A stretch of 23,142 nt of DNA from Lactifluus volemus (Eukaryota > Basidiomycota > Agaricomycetes > Russulales > Russulaceae): contig WTXI01000469.1 in NCBI GenBank assembly GCA_022376515.1, forward strand, positions 1 through 23,142, read 5' to 3'. The translations under genes and the position numbers were made by a program. Shown one piece after another: positions 1 to 10,479 of this stretch; positions within the stretch are counted from its first letter, which is position 1, and the number at the start of each line of letters is the position of its first letter. The notes under the pieces are model-generated. The model searched no databases, was not told where the DNA came from, and saw only the letters and a list, made by a program, of their open reading frames with translations.

Positions 1-1701
1 TGCTTTATCGTCGCAACCTGCGATCGCGAGCTCCGCCGAAGGATACGCAAGATCCCGGGTGTGCCCCTAATGTACATCGTACGGAGGCGATATGCCATCG
101 AGCGACTACCAGATCAGGGTGCTCCATTATAGGGTTCACTTGTTGCTTGTTGTGGGTCGCAATGTTTCGAGATGGTTTAATGTTCACCTATCGTTCCACT
201 CGTTCCCCCTTCGCGTATTCTCGGCTGGCAGATACCTTAGTCATGCAATGCAGCAAAACACTTATGGAATTGCCCCAATTAGCACTCTCTGGCCCTTGGT
301 ATTGGCCATTCCAGCGCCGATCCTATAGAAATCAGGGCTGCGTCATCGAAAGAATCTCAGCGGCAAGCCTTGTCTTGATGGTCTTTCTGTTCTGTCCTTA
401 CCCATTCTCATCTGGAAAAACCTCACCCGTATCCAATGATACTCTATTGGCCCGCCACTCAGCTGAGGTGATTATCGGGCATCGCGGTGACGACAATATC
501 GTGTTTCAAATGTAGTTGTGGTCTGCTTCGATGTGTTATCAAGATATTGCTTTACCCTGGGGATTTTCACCGTTTCCATATGATGATAAACCGCCGATCC
601 TTTGATTTTGTCCAGCTCTGGTCCTGGCGCCAGAATCTCAACTAACGAAGTATTTTTTGTCATGACAGTCCTGGCAGGACAAGTCGAACAATCCATTGAT
701 GACAACAAACACGCCTCAGATGTAACCTGGTTCTGAGGCCCTGTTCTTTAGAGACGTGAAAATGGCGTCTATCGTTCTCAGCATGATAGCACAGTCGTAC
801 TGTTGCAGCCTATCAGACTCCACGTGTGACAAAAATGATGCAAAGCTCTTCTCGTGTATATCCAATAAGACACTGATAAGACCGCTGCATCAGACGAATG
901 CCACCAAACTGCTTGAATGAGGGGGTATGGAATTCTGAACGTAATTCTCCAGTGAGTAAGATCCGTCCGGACAATCGTCCTCAACCAATAGAATGGCCTG
1001 TTCATCTCATCTCCTAATGTTCGCTTCCGACTGCCCCTCTCTCATGAATAATCAAATATATCATCCGCCGAACACGATGCCGATGCCAATGCTGTCACCA
1101 AAGTTTAGATCCGGCGTTGGGGTCGAGGTTCGAGTTGTAAAATTTGGGGTGCGCGCACGTCAGGGCCTTCCTAAGGAGAAGTCACGCTGGCCAGTGCCTT
1201 GAGCTCGGGGTCCGGTATGGCGCAAAGAAGCCCTACAAGCCATGTGAAGTGGGCATAGTTTACGCAGATATGGGTTCCCCGGGAAGGATCATCAAGCTTA
1301 CAGCTCCCATGTGACACAATTGTGCCGGAACACGAACCAATTCTATGATCAAAACTATGACTGACTGAATGTCCAGCGCGCGTATTTCAGTTACCATCGA
1401 GCGCTCGATCAGAAGGGTGTAGTCGTGGAATAGAAAAATGCGGTTGTTCGCGACTGTTGGGAAACCCACCATTGCGTCTGTCTGGCGAAACGAGCGCATG
1501 AAACGCCAAGGGATGTCTCGCGTGTGTTATGCGCGTAGCAGTGATGAAGCAGCGCGTTTACACACGAACGAGTGCTATGAAACTTTGCTTGCTAAGGTTA
1601 GCTCTTTTTCTTTGTGAAGCGATGAATTAGGTGGCAGGAGATAGCACTGTATATGCTTTCCCTCCCGGTGGGTCGCCGTCTGTCAGGTTTGATTTCTTTT
1701 T
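1..1701. other. gene-poor stretch, nothing recognised
   Basis: No reading frame here matches a family I know, and I could not chain the short open frames into an exon series with credible splice sites and conserved motifs. The longest frames (minus strand at 472-708, 778-1005 and 1260-1499) lack convincing domain motifs and look like chance frames. Composition is mixed, without long homopolymers. It may be intergenic DNA, a decayed gene, or a fast-evolving lineage-specific gene that cannot be seen without RNA data. Confidence 0.5.
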
Positions 1702-1912
1702 GTAGCCGTAGCAGGTATGTGTTACCAGGGGTGTGCCATAGCGGGTGTGCTAGTCGAGGTATGCGATAGCAGGGAGCTTCTCGTAGCCGTAGCAGATATA
1801 AGTGCTAGTCAAGGTATGCGTTAGCGGGGAGTGGAGCTTCTCGTAGCCGTAGCGAGTATGTATTACGCCATAGCGGGTGTATGCTAGTCGAGGTATGCGT
1901 TAGCGGGGTGTG
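1702..1912. repeat. degenerate tandem repeat, three units
   Basis: Three imperfect head-to-tail units start near 1702, 1781 and 1841, each opening with GTAGCCGTAGC. They continue with variants of a GGTATG / CATAGCGGGTGT / GCTAGTC(G/A)AGGTATGCGTTAGC block. Unit lengths are about 79, 60 and 72 bp; the middle unit lacks an internal block of roughly 20 bp. No open frame is conserved between units, so this is a non-coding minisatellite-like array rather than a protein repeat. The purpose is unknown. Confidence 0.75.
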
Positions 1913-3007
1913 ACGGTAATTCTGTGCGCGCACGCGGTCTTATTTTGGAGGTGTTTTCTCCGTGAGGGGGAGTTGGTTTCAGCTCCTCTGATGCGCCGGG
2001 CACAATCTACAAGTACGGAGAGCGTCGGCCCGCAATATGTGGGGAAGCATCGTGCCGACAGATATCTAGTACCACATCAGAGGAGAATATCGAACACGAG
2101 CTTCTTATGATCCGCCGAAAGAAGAGGTGCTGGTGGAGAAACGGAATAGGCGATTCGATTAATGCCCAGGATTTGGGCGAATCTCCTAATTCGACAGGTC
2201 CTTGTTTACACCAGTGTCATATGAGCTCACGGCTTGACATATTGACATCTTGTCGACTTCGGCTTTTTAGGATGTCTTGGTTAGGAAGAAAGTTCGAACC
2301 GTTCGGTAGCATAGAAGCAAACCAAGTGATCCTGGAATAGCCGACTCGTCTCAGGAGAATCTCCCCTAGGATGGTTTGGCCGGCGTGAACCCCCCGCCGA
2401 GCCCCAAAACTTTTAAAACTTTTAACACGGATAATCCATTAACTTGAAGGAACTGAATAAAAACTTCCTAGCGGCGCTAAGTGTGGGAAGCTCCCGTTCT
2501 GCGTGTAGCACCGCCAATCAAACTCCACAAGAGAGTTCAGCATCAGGGGAAGGTGTAACGAAACTCTATGCCAACGAAAAGTGTTTCGAAAAGCTGTGCA
2601 TAAGATGTTGGAGTATCACGTCGAGACTGTGACGCGACATGTACGCCACCGTTGTAAGCAGGGGATTGTGGCGCTATGGGTTAAACTGATCAGATGTCAG
2701 ACATGTGCCAACGGTGGTTGAGGCGGGTTGGAGTGGAAGGACAGCCACATCGAACGAATAGCACGTGTATGGTGTCAAGTCACATCGCCCTTGCACATGT
2801 GGAATTGTGATTGTGTACAATGCGTCGAAGGGGAGGGAAATTGTGCGGCCATCAATGAGAAATGCAGTGAACACAAAAAATTTAAAATGAGAAATCCAGA
2901 GTAACGCTCCGGCCGGCCGGCCTCGGCTGACATCAGCAATTTGCTTGAATTCCTGAAGTTTATGTAAGCTTCAACGGGATTTTGGGGTCAATCTAGATGA
3001 CACAAAT
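1913..3007. other. non-coding stretch, no gene recognised
   Basis: Short open frames (for example plus 2107-2340, plus 2444-2632, minus 2674-2874) show no family motif and no convincing exon structure. Visible landmarks are a direct repeat of AAAACTTTT around 2405-2422 and a GGCCGGCCGGCC palindrome at 2911-2922. The stretch most likely contains distal upstream sequence of PAL1. Confidence 0.45.
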
Positions 3008-3027
3008 GTGCGAGATAGTGCGAGATT
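3008..3027. repeat. tandem 10-bp direct repeat in PAL1 upstream region
   Basis: GTGCGAGATA at 3008-3017 is immediately followed by GTGCGAGATT at 3018-3027, differing only in the last base. It lies about 270 bp before the PAL1 start codon. It could be a paired regulator site or a chance duplication; nothing in the sequence names a factor. Confidence 0.55.
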
Positions 3028-3044
3028 AGTAGAGAGGTTAGATA

Positions 3045-3052
3045 CGGCCGGA
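3045..3052. promoter_or_regulatory. CGGCCGGA element upstream of PAL1
   Basis: The octamer CGGCCGGA lies about 240 bp before the PAL1 ATG, and the same octamer occurs at 7482-7489, about 165 bp before the PAL2 ATG. A CGG/CCG inverted pair is the type of half-site bound by fungal Zn2Cys6 activators, which is general family knowledge. That it regulates PAL here is inference from sharing and position only. Confidence 0.3.
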
Positions 3053-3216
3053 CCTTTTGTTTGCGATAGGGTACAGTACGGTCTGACCGCCGGTCGGATC
3101 TGCACGGGAATCATGGAATTCATTTCATCAGGGCGTGGTTTCGCCTTTTTGCGGTTGCGGCTAACAGCTTCAGTTGCACTCGATTAATTTCGATTTCGAC
3201 TACGCTTACATGACTC

Positions 3217-3223
3217 TATTTAA
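3217..3223 (+). promoter_or_regulatory. possible TATA element of PAL1
   Basis: TATTTAA lies 72 bp upstream of the PAL1 start codon. It is followed by a strongly pyrimidine-rich leader (about 3240-3293), a layout common just upstream of fungal start codons. An ATG at 3232 in good context opens a 17-codon upstream frame ending at 3285. Whether that frame is in the mRNA depends on the unknown transcription start. Confidence 0.35.
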
Positions 3224-3294
3224 CCACTCCCATGGCACTCCTTAATCTTTACTCTGTTCTCTCCTTCTTTCCCTCCTCTCTCTGATTCCTCACT

Positions 3295-5919
3295 ATGACC
3301 ATTCTTTCTACCGAACCACGCGTCAATGCCCTTCATAGGCCCTCTCCTGTTGTCACCCCTTCTCCTGCCATGAAGGACCCATCCACCTACTTGAACACTG
3401 GCTTGTCTACCCCTCAGCACACCGATCCCCGCCCTCGCTCCACCAACTTGTTGCCCAAGTTCATCGAACAATTTCATGAACTAGAGGCCTACAAGTACTT
3501 CGTCTCTTCTTCTTTGCATCGCGTTGCGTCTGATCACCACAATTTTCAGACATGGCAAGGCCATCGTCATTGATGGTCACAACCTTTCTATTCCTGCACT
3601 TGTCGCCGCTGCCAGACACAACGCCCAAGTCGTGCTGAACGGCTCTGCAGAAGTCAAGACTCGCATCCAAAGGTCGCGTGAGGTCATCGTGGGCAAAGTC
3701 GAAGCCTCTAAAAGTGTTTATGGGGTAAGCACCGGTTTTGGCGGTAGCGGTAAGTCGTTTCCACTATGTTCCCGTCTTTGGACCTGAAACGTACCGTCAT
3801 TCCTCCTATAGCCGATACCCGGACGCCCAACACACTGGCCCTTGGAAGTGCGTTATTACAACACCAACATGCGGGTGTCTTGCCCTCGTCAACAAATGTG
3901 CTTCCTTCCCTTCCGCTTCTTGACCCTCTCGCGTCTACGAGCATGCCTGAATCTTGGGTTCGGGGCGCAATTCTTGTTCGAATCAATTCATTAATTCGCG
4001 GGCATTCTGGTGTCAGATGGGAACTCATCGAAAAGATGGTAGCCCTCCTTCGTGCCAACGTTACCCCTCTGGTACCTCTCCGCGGCAGCATCTCCGCTTC
4101 AGGAGGTATGCGAATTTGACTATTGCGAAGAAATACCAATTTACTAAAAATACCGCACAGATCTATCGCCGTTGTCTTACGTTGCGGGTACGCTAATTGG
4201 GAACCCAGCAATTAGGGTTTTTGACGGGCCTGCTGCCTTTGGCGCTCGCTGCATAGTCTCGTCCCGCGAAGCTCTGACTAAGCATAACATAGCACCGATC
4301 GAACTCGGCGCCAAGGAGCATTTAGGGATTCTCAATGGCACTGCGTTCTCAGCATCCGTCGCCGGCCTTGCACTCAACGAAGCTGTTCATCTCGCGCTAC
4401 TAGCCCAGATTTGCACTGCGATGGGAACAGAAGCACTGCTTGGCGTCCGCGGAAATTATGCTCCCTTTATCCACGAAGTAGCTCGTCCCCATCCAGGACA
4501 GGTGTGTTTTTAGTCATTGTACCATGGCAGTTCTTCATAGAGGGCACAGATCGAGGCCGCCCGCACTATTTGGGATCTGCTCGAAAACAGCGAGTTCGCT
4601 GTCAGTGACGAGAAGGAAATGACCATCGATCAAGATCAGGGCGAACTCCGTCAGGATCGCTATCCCCTTCGGACTGCGCCACAATTCTTAGGGCCCCAGA
4701 TTGAGGATATCCTCTCTGCCCTGAACACCATTTCTATTGAGTGTAACTCTAGTACGTATGGAGTATCGTTGTTTCGCAACCCGCTGACGAAGCTGTTTAC
4801 GTTTGTAGCCACGGATAATCCCCTTGTGGATGCAGAGACCGGTGAAGTTCATCACGGGGGTAATTTCCAGGCTATGGCTGTCACGAACGCGATGGAGAAG
4901 ACGCGTCTTGCCTTGCATCATATTGGCAAGTTGTTGTTCGCCCAGTCGGCTGAATTGGTCTGCCCTGCCATGAATCGAGGACTCCCTCCGTCGCTTGCAG
5001 CGAGTGACCCATCTCTAAACTACCATGGCAAGGGCGTCGACATTGCCGTTGCAGCCTATGTCGGGGAGTTGGGTTACCTTGCCAGCCCCGTATCCACACA
5101 TATCCAATCTGCGGAGATGCACAATCAAGCCGTCAAGTGCGTATCATCTTACTAGTTTTTTGTTTTCTTTGCGTGCCTGCTAATATATTGTGTTTAGTTC
5201 CCTCGCTCTTATATCTGCCCGTGCTACCATCAATTCCCTCGAGGTCCTTTCCATGCTGACTGCCAGCTACCTCTACCTTCTATGCCAAGCGTTCGATATT
5301 CGTGCTCTACAGGCGGATTTTGAACGCGAGTTGATGTCAATTGTGGAAGAGGAGCTTACTTCGCACTTTGGCGAGAGACTGGCTGTGCGCGAATCAACTG
5401 TCTTCCAGGATGTGCTCAAGAGCATGTACCGCAAGTTGGACACCACTACATCCATGGATGCGGCCCCACGCATGATACAGGTAGCCAATGCCTCTCTACC
5501 CATCCTCGTGGACTTTTTCACCACCGACTCCTGTGCCGATCCCTCCGCACTCTCTGCGATCCCTGCTTTCCGTGCTTCGGTAGCATCACGTGCAACAACA
5601 CTCCTCGTGTCGCTCCGAAAGCAGTATCTCTCAGGTGTCCGTGGCCATGCACCAGCGAGTAACTATCTAAACAAGACGCGACCCATCTATGAGTTTGTTC
5701 GCAAGACTCTCGGCATCCGCATGCATGGCTCGGAGAACGAGAGCGTGTTTGCCAATGGACTTGGTTTTGAAGACGTTACTGTCGGCCAAAATGTATCACT
5801 GATTCATGAGGTATGTTGAACATATGTCCACCTCCCGGTCAACAGGGTAATGACCCGTTTCTTTTTAGGCTATCCGTGACGGAAAACTGCAGTCCGTCGT
5901 TGCGACTCTCTTTGCATGA
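3295..5919 (+). CDS. PAL: phenylalanine/tyrosine ammonia-lyase, copy 1 (PAL1)
   Basis: Non-oxidative deamination of L-phenylalanine (and probably tyrosine) to cinnamate/coumarate plus ammonia; a cytosolic homotetramer in the family. Model: exons 3295-3494, 3550-3749, 3812-4105, 4161-4501, 4550-4751, 4809-5136, 5198-5810 and 5869-5919, giving 742 aa and close to fungal family length. All introns are GT-AG, 48-62 nt; intron 6 has a TGCTAAT branch site. The MIO-forming triad A229-S230-G231 sits in GSISASGDLSPLSY, split by intron 3. Also visible are the catalytic loop [13 protein letters not shown] (Y124), [29 protein letters not shown] and HHGGNFQ. The selectivity dyad is H151-Q152 (LLQHQHAGV), as in fungal enzymes that accept both Phe and Tyr. 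The chosen start has A at -3 and follows a CT-rich leader. The N-terminus is about 29 residues longer than in PAL2 and lacks an obvious targeting signal. Confidence 0.95.
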
Positions 5920-6370
5920 AATCTTCTCTCTTTTTTTCCATCGATAGATTATCCAGCCATTTCTTTACCATCGCGCAATCTAGTTCCTTAATATCCCATT
6001 ATGTCAATAGTACACCCCTACAATCGTCTTATAGTTCCTTTATTGTAGATTATATTGTGGCCAGTGTAGAGTCCACTCATGGAAATACAGGTTTATAACA
6101 TGTGTCGGTTAACACTAGCGACAGATGGGGACTCCCATCCCTTGCGCCCTTGCAGGCGGCCGGCCTCACTATGATACGTTCGTCCCAGTGGACAGCGGCG
6201 ACACAGATAGCTCCATTTTGGCTAGGTAAATGTCTGACAATGGCCGGGGTCTCCGAGTCGGTATCCCTCAATCAGGTTAACCGTGTGGGGAAAATCGTTT
6301 GTTTGAGTCTATGTGTGCTTTCCGGTGGGTGAAATAAGGGGGCATGAAATGGGCAAGGGATTTGATGTCC

Positions 6371-6524
6371 GTTCCGAATCCCGTCTCTCGCAATGGGTAA
6401 GATTTCCAACAGACGCATGGACGAAATTTCACTGAGGCCAGTTTCATGTTCGTTCCGAATTCCGTCTAGCAAAAATGGGCGGATTTCCATCACAGGCCCA
6501 TGAACTTTCATTGGGGCCAGTTTC
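6371..6524. repeat. diverged direct repeat, two ~75-bp units
   Basis: Unit 1 (6371-6445) and unit 2 (6452-6524) both begin GTTCCGAAT(C/T)CCGTCT, continue through ATGGG and GATTTCCA, and end with a version of GGCCAGTTTC. They keep the same order and similar spacing with scattered substitutions and small gaps. The repeat is non-coding and lies mid-spacer between the two PAL genes. Confidence 0.7.
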
Positions 6525-7481
6525 GTGGTACCAACGTAACGAATTGAGCTGAGGCCTGAGGCCCTGGTGGTCAATCATGACCTTATTCAAGCCTTTGTAA
6601 GGAGATCAACGACACTCGGCACCATCCTTTTTCGATTTACTGCGCCACCGCCGCCATCTTGTGTGAAAAAAAAATGGTGATCGAAACGCCTCGGACACGA
6701 TAGACGTGATCAACGTTAGTTACGCGGCGCAGCCGCTGCTGAACGTACTCGCAGCAACTTTGACATTTTGGGCTACCGGTGCTATGGAACCCCATTTCAG
6801 CACGCTGTCTATTCCCGTTCCCGGGACCAACCGAGACGTCTTCCCCATCGCCTTTCGTTTAGAGTAAAAGCCACCGCCGCGAATTCCAAATCAAAAAAGT
6901 TTGATGCCTGAGCACGGTAGGCCATAAGGTGAAGGTGAAGAAAGGCCGATCAAATGGCGACGACCGTGTGTGAAATTTTTGAGGGAGAGCTTCACGATCC
7001 TGTACAGAGGATAAAGGGCTGATTGAATGAAACGATCTTGGACAGGCCTGGGCGAAAATAATGTAAGTGACCTCGCTATATCCGCACGCAAGCGCACGTA
7101 TGCTGTATGCTGACATGGCCAAGACACGAGAACTTCAGAAGTTTTGATGTGGCTACCAAGTTACGGCATTAGTTTTGAGTCCCTCATTGAATGGCGCTTT
7201 GAAATGCGGTAGTAATCTTATCTCTGCTGTTCCTGTTCGTCACTGAAAGGTGCCGATCGCACCCTCGGATGGCGGGTACACTAGATCCGACTCGAGTATT
7301 AGTCCGACACGAGTCGAACCCCATCCATGTGGGCGCTTAATTGGTACCTGACATGTTCCCATGTCCAACCGCCGTCTTAGTAAGAAATGTTCGAACAAAT
7401 GAATGAGCTTGAATGGACGCAAATGCGAGGATGATGGAGTAAAAGAAGAGTAGTTATGTCAAGTCCCCAAAACATATTTCT

Positions 7482-7489
7482 CGGCCGGA
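7482..7489. promoter_or_regulatory. CGGCCGGA element upstream of PAL2
   Basis: This is the same octamer found upstream of PAL1 at 3045-3052. The overlapping CGGATCT (7486-7492) also recurs in the PAL1 upstream region (3095-3101). It is a candidate shared regulator site for the paralogues; the assignment is inferred. Confidence 0.3.
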
Positions 7490-7654
7490 TCTCTCGACCT
7501 GGAAGGAACTTGGGATCGGTACTAGTATGCTCTGAGCAAAGCGCGTAAAATTTAATCGTGAAATAAAATCATGGGCAGTCCTCTCTTTCTTACGAAATAA
7601 CCAAGGGAGTGTGTTGAACCCACCTGTTTTCTCTCAGAGCTTTTCTTCGTCTAT

Positions 7655-8114
7655 ATGATCTTCGCAGAACCCAAGCCGTCTATCCCAAATGGCCATCGAA
7701 TGGATCCGGGGTCGTCGGGCCTTCTATCGCAGTTTATCAAGCAATATCAAGAATTGCAGCGTTACAGGTACGTTTTGTGCATCGCGCAGCCCGTGGCTAC
7801 CAGCTGTATTACGGGTCGTGCGTGCGTGAAATGGGTGTTGAGCCAACCGTATTTTCAGAAATGGGGAATCCATAGTTTTAGATGGCCAATCGTTGACGGT
7901 AGCGGGCGTAGTCGGAGTAGCCCGCTATGGGGCGTCTGTTGCGTTGAGCGATGCGCCGGACATCCGGGTGCGTATCGTCAAATCACGTAGCGTTCTCATT
8001 GGCAAGATAGAGGCAAACAAAAGTGTCTATGGCGTCAGTACGGGTCTTGGTGGGAGTGGTGCGCGTCATCCTATAATGTCTCGTGCCTGCTACTCCACAC
8101 TCAACATACACTCT

Positions 8115-8151
<37 letters not shown>

Positions 8152-10400
8152 CCTCCGACGGCAGCGGACACGCGGACGAATGAAACGACAGGCCTCGGGT
8201 TCGCTCTCATGCAGCATCATCACACTGGCGTGTTGCCATCGGTAGCATCTTCCCGAGGCCCGCTGTCTGCTCTGCCACTATCGGACCCTCTGGCGGCGAC
8301 GAGCATGCCCGAGGCGTGGGTCCGCGGCGCGATCCTCGTGCGCATCAACTCCCTCATTCGCGGTCACTCCGCCGTGCGCTGGGAGCTGCTCGAGAAGATG
8401 GTAGAGTTGCTACGCGAGAACATCACGCCATGCGTCCCACTGCGCGGGAGCATCTCCGCCTCCGGCGGTACGTTACTACCCGTTTTACTTCCGTTGCGCC
8501 CACCAATCACGTATTCTAATCCCGAGCCTTTGTTTTTTCTACTCTCTCCCATTCACCATGGCCCTTGATTTTTGCGCGTAAAGATCTGACACCACTTGCT
8601 TACATTGCCGGGGCCGTTGCTGGTGTCCGCAATATTAGGGTGTTCGACGGTCCGTGCGTCTTTGGCGCACGTGAGGTCGTGTCTTGCAGGACAGCGTTCG
8701 AGAGGCATCACATAGAGCCCTTGCCCTTACTGGCAAAGGAGCCTCTCGGCATCATGAATGGGACTGCGTTCTCTGCGTCTGTGGCGTCACTCGCGCTCCA
8801 TGATGCCGTACACCTCGCGCTGCTTGCGCAAGTCTGCACAGCAATGGGCACGGAAGCGCTTCTGGGAGTTCGCTCGAATTACGATCCGTTCATTCACGAG
8901 GTCGCGCGGCCTCACCCGGGACAGGTGCGTTTCGCGGAGCTTGGAAGTTTACACGTTGATGTGACCGGAGGGTTTTACCCCACCCCGTTCAGGTGGAGGT
9001 CGCGCGTACGATCTGGGATCTTTTGAAGGGGAGCAAGCTCGCAGGTGGACACGAGAAGGACGTGACCATTGAGGAAGATCAAGGAAAACTTCGTCAGGAT
9101 CGGTATACTCTACGTACGGCACCCCAGTTCCTTGGTCCCCAGATTGAGGATATCATCTCGGCACTTCACACCGTCACAATCGAGTGTAACTCCAGTGCGC
9201 TCCCGTTGGGTTTCTTTCTTTTCTCCCGGAATCATTGAGAAGGGTCGTTTAGCGACGGACAATCCACTTTTCAACGGCGAGACGAGCGAGGTGCATCATG
9301 GGGGAAATTTCCAGGCAATGGCAGTGACGAACGCGATGGAGAAGACGCGACTTGCTTTGCACCATATTGGCAAGCTGCTGTTTGCACAAGCTACAGAATT
9401 GATGAATCCGGTCATGAATCGAGGACTTCCTCCATCACTCGCGGCGAGCGACCCATCACTGAATTTCCTTGGTAAGGGGCTTGACGTCGCAGTCGCCGCG
9501 TACACGAGCGAATTGGGCTTTTTGGCGAATCCAGTCTCGACGCACATACAGTCGGCGGAGATGCATAACCAGGCGGTCAAGTGAGTAAGATTCCTTATCT
9601 GATATTGGTTGATGTCAATGCTGCGTATTTAGCTCTTTAGCGCTTATCTCTGCTCGCACCACGATCACCTCGTTAGAGGTTCTATCCATGCTTGTAGCGA
9701 CGTACCTCTACCTCCTCTGCCAAGGTGCGATTCTCACGAGTATAAGAGAATTTTCACCTGCTAATCGCGGATGCCTATAGCATTTGACATTCGTACGATG
9801 CAAGCAGAATTCGAGGAGGAGCTCCATGAGATTGTGCATGAGGAGCTTCTGGCTAACTTCAGTTCCTATATTTCACCATCGGAAGCAGAGCCACTGCTCG
9901 GACAGATTTTTGATGTTATGCTTGCAACATTGGATACCACGACTACCATGGACGTAGTAGACCGCATGATCAAAGTGGCGGCTTCAGGTGATAGCGTGAT
10001 CGTAAGACACGTAGCACTGCCAGGAGGTCCTGGTGTCGTTGCGTTATCCGGGTTACTTCAGTTCAACGAGGGCGTCGCCCAACGCGCAGCTACTACACTA
10101 ACAGCCCTGCGCAAGGCATATTTGACTGGCGCGCGGGGTTCTGCTCCCGCGATCGCCCACTTGTCAAAGACACGACCTGTTTACGAGTTTGTACGAAAGA
10201 CGCTGGGAATCGGGATGCATGGACTAGAGAACCACCAAGTGTTTCCGGAGGGGTTGGATATTGAGAATGCGACGATTGGGGAGGACGTGTCTCTGATTTA
10301 TGAGGTAAGAACGCTCCTGATTACATGGCCTTTCATTGATGGTTTGTAGGCTATTCGAGACGGACGATTGCAGAGTGTTATCATGAGTCTGTTCGGATAA
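7655..10400 (+). CDS. PAL: phenylalanine/tyrosine ammonia-lyase, copy 2 (PAL2)
   Basis: Same MIO-dependent lyase as the upstream copy. Model: exons 7655-7767, 7859-8058, 8165-8467, 8584-8924, 8993-9194, 9253-9580, 9633-9724, 9781-10304 and 10350-10400, giving 717 aa. MIO triad A203-S204-G205 in GSISASGDLTPLAY; catalytic Tyr95 in [42 protein letters not shown] and HHGGNFQ are all present. Exons 2, 4, 5, 6 and the last have exactly the lengths seen in PAL1 (200, 341, 202, 328, 51 nt), so the copies arose by duplication. Differences: an additional phase-1 intron (9725-9780) after the LLCQ segment, longer introns 1-4 (68-116 nt), a CAA repeat in intron 2, and H122-H123 where PAL1 has His-Gln at the selectivity dyad. 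The start has weak context (T at -3); Met16 is an alternative. Substrate preference may therefore differ from PAL1. Confidence 0.94.
8115..8152. repeat. (CAA)12 microsatellite in PAL2 intron 2
   Basis: There are twelve uninterrupted CAA triplets inside intron 2 (8059-8164). I see no AG dinucleotide between the donor and the acceptor CAG at 8162-8164, so the acceptor is unambiguous despite the repeat. The tract lies between a likely branch site (CTCAAC near 8099-8104) and the acceptor, where a pyrimidine tract would be expected. Read through, one frame gives poly-Gln in phase with exon 3, but the frame continuing from exon 2 gives poly-Thr and a stop at 8181-8183. Confidence 0.85.
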
Positions 10401-10479
10401 GCTTGTTGGTAGTGCTCCATAATTGACGTAATTTGGATTTTAAAATTTGGCCGTTTGTAGAGGTCAAAGGTTGATTTAG

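Larger units (their letters stand above)
5920..7654. other. PAL1-PAL2 spacer, no gene recognised
   Basis: This 1.7 kb between the tandem lyase genes holds the 3' flank of PAL1 (AT-rich, 5920-6100), a GGCCGGCCTC block near 6160, a diverged direct repeat (6371-6524) and the PAL2 promoter. The overlapping minus-strand open frames at 6859-7127 and 7240-7422 have no recognisable motif. A short inverted repeat CGACTCG/CGAGTCG lies at 7288-7316. I see no lyase pseudogene remnant between the copies. Confidence 0.5.

Noticed and set aside
1260..1499. Minus-strand frame with HDYTLLIERS, faintly like basidiomycete DUF6533 membrane proteins
   Set aside because: Only a few residues resemble the pattern, the downstream part lacks the expected WxRK and LFLLNRY signatures, and no neighbouring exon supports it.
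2674..2874. Minus-strand 66-codon open frame
   Set aside because: Protein-like composition but no family motif, no splice partners, and a length expected by chance.
3708..4211. 167-codon minus-strand frame inside PAL1
   Set aside because: It is antisense to well-conserved PAL exons and spans PAL introns; a shadow of coding composition.
7306..7325. T-arm-like GGTTCGACTC on the minus strand suggesting a tRNA
   Set aside because: The flanking bases do not pair as a T stem and no A-box, anticodon arm or acceptor stem can be built around it.
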